Assembly: GCA_030625925.1 (NCBI GenBank)
Contig: DAOUPY010000030.1
Span: 1-9,594, forward strand
DNA from: Fusobacteriaceae bacterium
GTDB taxonomy: Bacteria; Fusobacteriota; Fusobacteriia; Fusobacteriales; Fusobacteriaceae
Direction of reading: 5' to 3'
DNA length: 9,594 nucleotides
Part shown: piece after piece, positions 6,675-9,594 of the stretch
How the letters are laid out: every line of letters starts with the position of its first letter
How positions within the stretch are numbered: the stretch's first letter is position 1
Notes under the pieces: generated by a model
The model's input: only the letters and a program-made list of their open reading frames with translations
What the model was told of the DNA's origin: nothing
Databases searched by the model: none
Translations under genes and position numbers: made by a program

Positions 6675-6680
6675 CATGAG

Positions 6681-6709
6681 ATTATAATATAAAAAATGAT
6701 TTTTTACAA
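6681..6709 (-). promoter_or_regulatory. Promoter of the D-threonine aldolase-like gene
   Basis: Minus strand -35 TTGTAA (6704-6709), 17-base spacer, -10 TATAAT (6681-6686). Predicted transcription begins near 6674, leaving a leader of about 60 bases. Confidence 0.65.
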
Positions 6710-6751
6710 CTATCTTTTAAAATTTAATTTTTATTGCCGGCCATATTTTTA

Positions 6752-6760
6752 TGATATAAT
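6752..6760 (+). promoter_or_regulatory. Extended -10 promoter of the XRE-cupin gene
   Basis: TGATATAAT carries a perfect TATAAT at 6755-6760 with the extended TG; the -35 region (around TTATTGCC, 6731-6738) is weak. Transcription from about 6767 leaves a 25-base leader and excludes the longer ORF that opens at 6696. Confidence 0.6.
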
Positions 6761-6781
6761 ATTCTATAGAGGGTTATATTT

Positions 6782-6786
6782 GGAGG
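6782..6786 (+). promoter_or_regulatory. Shine-Dalgarno fixing the GTG start of the XRE-cupin gene
   Basis: GGAGG (part of GGAGGGG) lies five bases before GTG at 6792-6794. The next residues lead straight into the helix-turn-helix domain, as expected for the family. Confidence 0.7.
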
Positions 6787-6791
6787 GGAAA

Positions 6792-7346
6792 GTGAGCGGA
6801 ATAAATATTGGAAATAAAGTAAAAGAATTTAGAAACTTAAGAGGGATGACCTTGAAATCACTGGCAGAGATAACGGAAGTGTCGTCTTCTCTTTTAAGTC
6901 AGATAGAAAAAGGAACTGCTAATCCATCCATCAATACAATAAAAAATATATCGGAAAAATTGGATATTCCGCTATTTTTATTTTTTAAGGAGGAAGCTCC
7001 TAAAGATGATTTTATAGTAAGAAAAGACAGCAGGAGAAGGATGGTATTCTCAAAGGAAGAGGGGATATCATATGAGCTTCTCACTTCTGATCTTTCAGGG
7101 AGTATTGAATTTATGATCCTTACCTTAACTTCGGGGATGGAATCTTCTGAAAAAAGAAGGGAACACAAAGGGGAAGAGGTAGCGTATATATTGGAGGGGG
7201 AAGTCTCCTTAGATCTAGAAGGGGATAATTTCACACTGGGTGCAGGAGACAGTGCCAAGATAAATTCATGTATGAAACATAGATGGAAAAATAATGGAGA
7301 AAAAACGGTGAAGATCATTTTTGCCATCAACCCTCCGTGTTTTTAA
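6792..7346 (+). CDS. XRE-family transcriptional regulator with C-terminal cupin sensor domain
   Basis: The product is 184 aa from a GTG start. Residues 8-62 form a Cro/C1-type helix-turn-helix (IGNKVKEFRNLRGMTLKSLA, then SSSLLSQIEKGTANPS). Residues about 105-180 are a small beta-barrel cupin (EHKGEEVAYILEGEVSL and LGAGDSAKINS, with a late His163). Proteins of this architecture are usually local regulators of amino-acid, polyamine or sulfur-compound genes, with the cupin sensing a ligand. This one is divergent from the D-threonine aldolase-like gene and most likely controls that gene and itself through the intergenic inverted repeat. An in-frame ATG at 6696 would add 32 residues rich in Tyr and Phe. 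It is rejected because the promoter -10 lies inside that extension, and GGAGG (6782-6786) is five bases before the GTG. Confidence 0.88.
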   Translation: MSGINIGNKVKEFRNLRGMTLKSLAEITEVSSSLLSQIEKGTANPSINTIKNISEKLDIPLFLFFKEEAPKDDFIVRKDSRRRMVFSKEEGISYELLTSDLSGSIEFMILTLTSGMESSEKRREHKGEEVAYILEGEVSLDLEGDNFTLGAGDSAKINSCMKHRWKNNGEKTVKIIFAINPPCF

Positions 7347-7357
7347 AAATCAGATAA

Positions 7358-7398
7358 AAATGCCTCCTATAACTTAATTTAAGTTATAGGAGGCATTT
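7358..7398. terminator. Bidirectional terminator between the XRE-cupin and TRM11-type genes
   Basis: A perfect 18-bp stem (7358-7375 with 7381-7398; AAATGCCTCCTATAACTT on the left) has a 5-base loop. T-rich sequence follows on both strands. It separates the convergent genes ending at 7346 (+) and 7402 (-), leaving only three bases before the minus-strand stop codon. Confidence 0.9.
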
Positions 7399-7401
7399 AT
7401 T

Positions 7402-8334
7402 TTATTCACAAACTAAGATATATCTTTTAAAACTTCCCTTGGTAACTGCACATCGATCTACTATCTTAAAGCCTGATTTTTCAACCATATAGTCTAGATC
7501 TTCAAAGGTTATAAGGATCATTTTTTTAGAGATCCGTCTGGCAGTATTGATGATATCCTGCTGCTGGTCTTTGGTGATGTGACTGAATAGTCCGTAAGGA
7601 ATATCTACTATAGAACTATCATAATTTTCTTTTATTGTATGCATATCCTGGTGTTTAACTCTGGGTTCTAGATTGAAGAAATTCAAGTTTCTTTTGGCGT
7701 TATTGGTGTTTTTTTCACTAATTTCAGTTCCCCAAATATCATAACCCATAGATAATCCTTCTACAATGGTAGTTCCTACTCCACAACAAGGATCTATAAT
7801 CTTTGTATTATGATTACCGTTAGCTGCGAGATTTACTACACTTTTAGCCACTCTTACACTCAGGGAATTAGAGTAACTGCAAGGTTTTTTTTCATGTGTG
7901 CTCCATAGATTATCATTTTTTTCATGGATACCAAAGACCCATTTTTCATTATGTTTACCTAGGCCTAAAACTAATTTAGGAGATTTAATATCTGGGACTC
8001 CTAGAATCTTATCTCCAATTTCACTTAAATACCCAAATCTTTCACTAAAAGGCACATCTGCTTTTAAAGGTTTTATAAACTCTAATTTAAAATCATCTAA
8101 TTTGATTACATCCTTATCTAATTCTTTCAAAATATCTTCAAAATTTTCTTTTTCATGAAAAATTTCTAATCGACTTTTAATAAAGGTGCTAAAAGAGGGA
8201 TTAAAATCTATACTAGATATTAAAACTTTATCCTTTGGTTCAGTATTAAAAATAGATCTCATCTCTAACATACAAAGTTCTTCTTCAAAGGTAGGATAGT
8301 TAATTATATATAGAAATTTTTTTGATTCTTTCAT
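7402..8334 (-). CDS. TRM11-type SAM-dependent RNA methyltransferase (putative guanine-N2)
   Basis: The product is 310 aa from the preferred start. An N-terminal part of about 150 residues (opening KFLYIINYPTFEEELCMLEMR, the usual TRM11-family beginning) precedes a Rossmann methyltransferase domain. Motif I is IIDPCCGVGTT (179-189). The catalytic motif IV reads DIPY (244-247), a variant of the D/N-PPY loop used by amino-methylating enzymes. SYSNSLSVRVAKSVVNLA just before motif I is also typical. Family members in archaea and eukaryotes make N2-methylguanosine in tRNA; the target of this bacterial protein is unknown. ATG codons at 8367 and 8349 are in frame but lack a Shine-Dalgarno. GGAG (8344-8347) is nine bases from the ATG at 8334, and the family N-terminus begins there. 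A hairpin occupies the leader. The gene is monocistronic. Confidence 0.85.
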   Translation of the reverse strand: MKESKKFLYIINYPTFEEELCMLEMRSIFNTEPKDKVLISSIDFNPSFSTFIKSRLEIFHEKENFEDILKELDKDVIKLDDFKLEFIKPLKADVPFSERFGYLSEIGDKILGVPDIKSPKLVLGLGKHNEKWVFGIHEKNDNLWSTHEKKPCSYSNSLSVRVAKSVVNLAANGNHNTKIIDPCCGVGTTIVEGLSMGYDIWGTEISEKNTNNAKRNLNFFNLEPRVKHQDMHTIKENYDSSIVDIPYGLFSHITKDQQQDIINTARRISKKMILITFEDLDYMVEKSGFKIVDRCAVTKGSFKRYILVCE

Positions 8335-8355
8335 CTTGTTCAACTCCATTTGGGT

Positions 8356-8370
8356 GCAATGTAGCATTGC
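8356..8370 (-). promoter_or_regulatory. Hairpin in the 5' leader of the TRM11-type gene
   Basis: GCAATG / CATTGC forms a perfect 6-bp stem with a 3-base loop. It starts about ten bases after the predicted transcription start and ends about nine bases before the Shine-Dalgarno. It could stabilise the leader or bind a regulator. On the plus strand a T run follows it, but no plus-strand gene ends nearby. Confidence 0.35.
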
Positions 8371-8386
8371 TTTTTATTTGTATAAT

Positions 8387-8395
8387 ATTATATCA
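8387..8395 (-). promoter_or_regulatory. Extended -10 promoter of the TRM11-type gene
   Basis: Minus strand TGATATAAT contains a perfect TATAAT (8387-8392) plus the extended TG. There is no recognisable -35. Transcription would start near 8380, about 46 bases before the preferred ATG. Confidence 0.55.
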
Positions 8396-8402
8396 TAGAT
8401 AT

Positions 8403-8431
8403 AAAAAAAGAGCCTTTAATAAAAAAACTCT
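8403..8431 (-). terminator. Terminator of the RelA/SpoT-like gene
   Basis: On the minus strand AGAGTTTTT (8431-8423) pairs with AAAGGCTCT (8417-8409), a 9-bp stem with two G-U pairs and a 5-base loop, followed by a T run (8408-8403). It lies about 17 bases after the stop codon and ends about eight bases upstream of the next gene's -10. Confidence 0.7.
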
Positions 8432-8448
8432 AATTTATAAAATATATC

Positions 8449-9228
8449 TTATTTAAATTTTAAATCTAATTCTCTTTTACCGCTGTTACCTACTTCAGAT
8501 TTTAGTTTTTTTATAAACATTCCCATCTCATCAGCACTTCCAGCGATTCTATTAAAAATAGCAAGGTATTCAGTCAGGATGGGGTTATCTGTATCGTAAG
8601 GGTATCTGATGATATGATCGATCTCACTCCACGCCTCTTCAAATACTGTCCTAGCTTGGATCTCTATAAAGGTCTCTTTAGATTTTGAGATGTGTGCTCC
8701 AATGAGGTAGTGTACAGATCTATATCCATATTCCCTTATGATAACTTCACAGTCAATATCCTTTAATTCGTCCTCTAAACTTTTCATATTGTAGTCACCA
8801 CGTCTTACATTCAGTTGCGGTATCTCCTTGGTTTCCCAGATATCTGTGATGCTCTTATGTAAATTTATCCAGTCATCTTTGAATAGGTGTAAAATCCTAA
8901 TACCGATTAGGTCAGTGACAATCTTTATATAGTTTGTTACGTCGATATTTAGATCGTGATATTTTTTGCCTTTTCTAACAATCTTTTCAATAAGGTGGCT
9001 GGGTTCTTTGACTCTTCTTCTCACAGAATGAACTAAAGGTACATCTATTAACTTAGAAACTATATGTTCGGCTTCTTTTTCTAGCAGCGGTACTATTTTA
9101 CAATAGTCGGCATATATTCTATTTAAATTTTCCCAATCTAATCCTGTAGAAGCAAAGTATTCTTCTGAAATATCAAAGGTTTTAAAAAAATCTTCTTTAT
9201 TTAATTTATGTTTTTTCACTTTTTTCAT
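8449..9228 (-). CDS. Stand-alone RelA/SpoT-domain alarmone synthetase (GTP pyrophosphokinase family)
   Basis: The 259-aa product carries the nucleotidyltransferase domain of the (p)ppGpp synthetases. Visible motifs are the basic ATP-binding stretch RRRVKEPSHLIEKIVRK (70-86), DLIGIRIL with probable metal-binding Asp106, GYRSVHY with the guanine-stacking Tyr169, and FIEIQARTVFEEAWSEIDH with the catalytic Glu189. It has no HD hydrolase domain and no TGS or ACT domains, so it belongs with small alarmone synthetases rather than bifunctional Rel. Within that group the EEAWSEIDH version of the last motif is the kind seen in longer 'RelA/SpoT domain' proteins, some of which are toxins. The helical N-terminus (1-60) and C-terminus (215-259) have no recognised function. 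The start is an ATG nine bases from GGGG (9238-9241). No antitoxin-like partner is adjacent, which favours a signalling role. Confidence 0.85.
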   Translation of the reverse strand: MKKVKKHKLNKEDFFKTFDISEEYFASTGLDWENLNRIYADYCKIVPLLEKEAEHIVSKLIDVPLVHSVRRRVKEPSHLIEKIVRKGKKYHDLNIDVTNYIKIVTDLIGIRILHLFKDDWINLHKSITDIWETKEIPQLNVRRGDYNMKSLEDELKDIDCEVIIREYGYRSVHYLIGAHISKSKETFIEIQARTVFEEAWSEIDHIIRYPYDTDNPILTEYLAIFNRIAGSADEMGMFIKKLKSEVGNSGKRELDLKFK

Positions 9229-9330
9229 TAATATTCACCCCATAACAATTTATTTTTTAAATTTATTTGAAGTTATCCACCCCTTGGTTTATATAGCCTT
9301 TAAACCGATAAAACATCAACTTACAATCAA

Positions 9331-9339
9331 AGTATAGCA
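9331..9339 (-). promoter_or_regulatory. Candidate promoter of the RelA/SpoT-like gene
   Basis: Minus strand TGCTATACT gives -10 TATACT (9331-9336) with the extended TG, preceded by a run of 12 T. It would leave a leader of about 97 bases. An alternative is TATATA (9290-9295) with TTGATG (9314-9319) 18 bases upstream. I cannot decide between them. Confidence 0.4.
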
Positions 9340-9355
9340 TAAAAAAAAAAAAGGG

Positions 9356-9384
9356 GTGCATTTTTTTAGATTTTATAGTATAAT
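9356..9384 (+). promoter_or_regulatory. Promoter of the selenocysteine tRNA gene
   Basis: A perfect -10 TATAAT (9379-9384) lies six bases before the first tRNA base. The -35 17 bases upstream is a poor GTGCAT (9356-9361). The predicted +1 falls at or next to G9391. Confidence 0.6.
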
Positions 9385-9390
9385 CTTTTT

Positions 9391-9487
9391 GGAAGTAGAT
9401 AGGTAACTGGTGTGCCTACCGGTCTTCAAAACCGAGTTTTGGCGTTTAGTCGTCATGGGTGGGTTCGATTCCCACATACTTCCGCCA
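9391..9487 (+). tRNA. selC: tRNA-Sec (anticodon TCA)
   Basis: This 97-base gene includes the encoded CCA (9485-9487). The acceptor stem is GGAAGTA / TACTTCC, discriminator G9484, with the same GGAAG...CTTCC ends as E. coli selC. The D-stem has six pairs (9400-9405 with 9413-9418), a hallmark of tRNA-Sec. The anticodon loop CTTCAAA (9424-9430) carries TCA at 9426-9428. The long variable arm has a 5-bp stem (9440-9444 with 9451-9455). The T-arm is GTGGG-TTCGATT-CCCAC. Together these rule out an ordinary UGA suppressor or tRNA-Ser. The eighth acceptor pair would be G9398-A9476, and the first anticodon-stem pair C9419-A9435; both are mismatched. The tRNA decodes UGA as selenocysteine with SelA, SelB and SelD, none of which is in this window. 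Confidence 0.96.
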
Positions 9488-9498
9488 AATAAAATTCC

Positions 9499-9524
9499 AA
9501 ACATCCTACGGGATGTTTTTTTTT
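9499..9524 (+). terminator. Intrinsic terminator of the tRNA-Sec gene
   Basis: An 8-bp stem (9499-9506 with 9511-9518, ACATCC / GGATGT core) has a TACG tetraloop, followed by a T run to 9524. It begins 11 bases after the tRNA 3' end. Confidence 0.88.
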
Positions 9525-9560
9525 ACAAAAAAGTCCCTAAAAAATATTTAGGGACTTTTT
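9525..9560 (-). terminator. Terminator of the minus-strand gene beyond the right edge
   Basis: An 11-bp perfect stem (9531-9541 with 9547-9557, AAGTCCCTAAA on the left) has a 5-base loop. On the minus strand it is followed by a T run (9530-9525). It lies immediately downstream of possible minus-strand stop codons at 9561 or 9574. It could also act as a second terminator for the tRNA transcript. Confidence 0.75.
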
Positions 9561-9594
9561 CTATAAATTTATATCATCTAAAACCATTGATGGT
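9561..9594 (-). CDS. Possible 3' end of a minus-strand gene, unidentified
   Basis: The terminator at 9525-9560 implies a minus-strand gene ending here. Reading left from the edge, one frame gives PSMVLDDINL followed by TAG (9561-9563). A second frame ends at TGA (9574-9576) after TINGFR. Too little is present to choose a frame or name a family. Confidence 0.3.
   Translation of the reverse strand, partial: PSMVLDDINL

Noticed and set aside
6696..6791. ATG-started 32-residue N-terminal extension of the XRE-cupin regulator
   Set aside because: The extension contains the gene's own -10 TATAAT, has an unusual Tyr/Phe-rich composition and no Shine-Dalgarno. The GTG at 6792 has GGAGG five bases upstream and leads directly into the DNA-binding domain.
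6899..7330. Antisense frame over the XRE-cupin gene, and a plus-strand frame at 7898-8158 over the methyltransferase
   Set aside because: Both are shadow frames of well-supported genes, with Ser/Leu/Phe-rich composition and no start signals.
8335..8367. Longer N-terminus for the TRM11-type protein from ATG 8367 or 8349
   Set aside because: Neither has a Shine-Dalgarno; the first overlaps a leader hairpin and the second contains the GGAG used by the ATG at 8334. The family-like N-terminus starts after 8334.
8356..8380. Plus-strand terminator GCAATG-TAG-CATTGC followed by T run
   Set aside because: No plus-strand transcript is expected here; the stem is only 6 bp, and it fits better as a leader hairpin of the minus-strand methyltransferase.
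9286..9360. Riboswitch in the alarmone synthetase leader
   Set aside because: The leader has only a 6-bp stem and an A/T run; no known riboswitch core sequence is recognisable.
8449..9487. Toxin-antitoxin pair built around the RelA-like protein
   Set aside because: No small ORF overlaps or directly adjoins the gene on its strand; the neighbours are a terminator and a divergent tRNA gene.

Overview
This 9.6-kb window comes from a very AT-rich bacterial chromosome. Its codon use is heavy in AGA, ATA and TTA, Shine-Dalgarno sites are strong, and short intergenic spaces hold intrinsic terminators. The NfnA-NfnB-type fusion at the left edge (usually annotated as dihydroorotate dehydrogenase B NAD-binding subunit / NADPH-dependent glutamate synthase) together with the other genes suggests Fusobacteriota, perhaps a Psychrilyobacter, Ilyobacter, Propionigenium or Cetobacterium-like anaerobe. 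That assignment is inference from protein style, not a database match.

Layout from left to right: (1) 1-1959 (+), a 5'-truncated electron-bifurcating ferredoxin-NADP oxidoreductase (Nfn-like) fusion, closed by a strong terminator. (2) 2050-4125 (+), a cytoplasmic type I pullulanase/debranching enzyme, converging through a shared 22-bp terminator hairpin on (3) an exported L,D-transpeptidase, 4194-4832 (-). (4) About 670 bp without a normal gene, 4833-5502. It holds the transpeptidase promoter, the 3' remnant of a thioredoxin-like gene, and a compact promoter / 18-23-codon ORF / terminator unit that looks like a tiny peptide gene or small RNA. (5) A divergent pair: a D-threonine aldolase / D-serine dehydratase-like PLP enzyme (5503-6615, -) and an XRE-cupin regulator (6792-7346, +), with a near-perfect inverted repeat between them. 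(6) A TRM11-type RNA guanine methyltransferase (7402-8334, -). (7) A stand-alone RelA/SpoT-type alarmone synthetase without hydrolase domain (8449-9228, -). (8) A divergently transcribed selenocysteine tRNA (selC, 9391-9487, +) with its own promoter and terminator. A gene of unknown identity probably ends at the right edge on the minus strand.

Most genes look monocistronic, each with its own promoter and terminator. Themes are redox-carrier balancing (Nfn), storage-glucan use (pullulanase), cell-wall crosslinking, amino-acid catabolism under a dedicated regulator, tRNA modification, stringent-type signalling and selenocysteine decoding. I see no phage, insertion sequence or CRISPR array. The most unusual items are the tiny-peptide unit at 5310-5493, the tRNA-Sec with imperfect acceptor and anticodon stems and a promoter placing +1 at its first base, and the operator-like palindromes.
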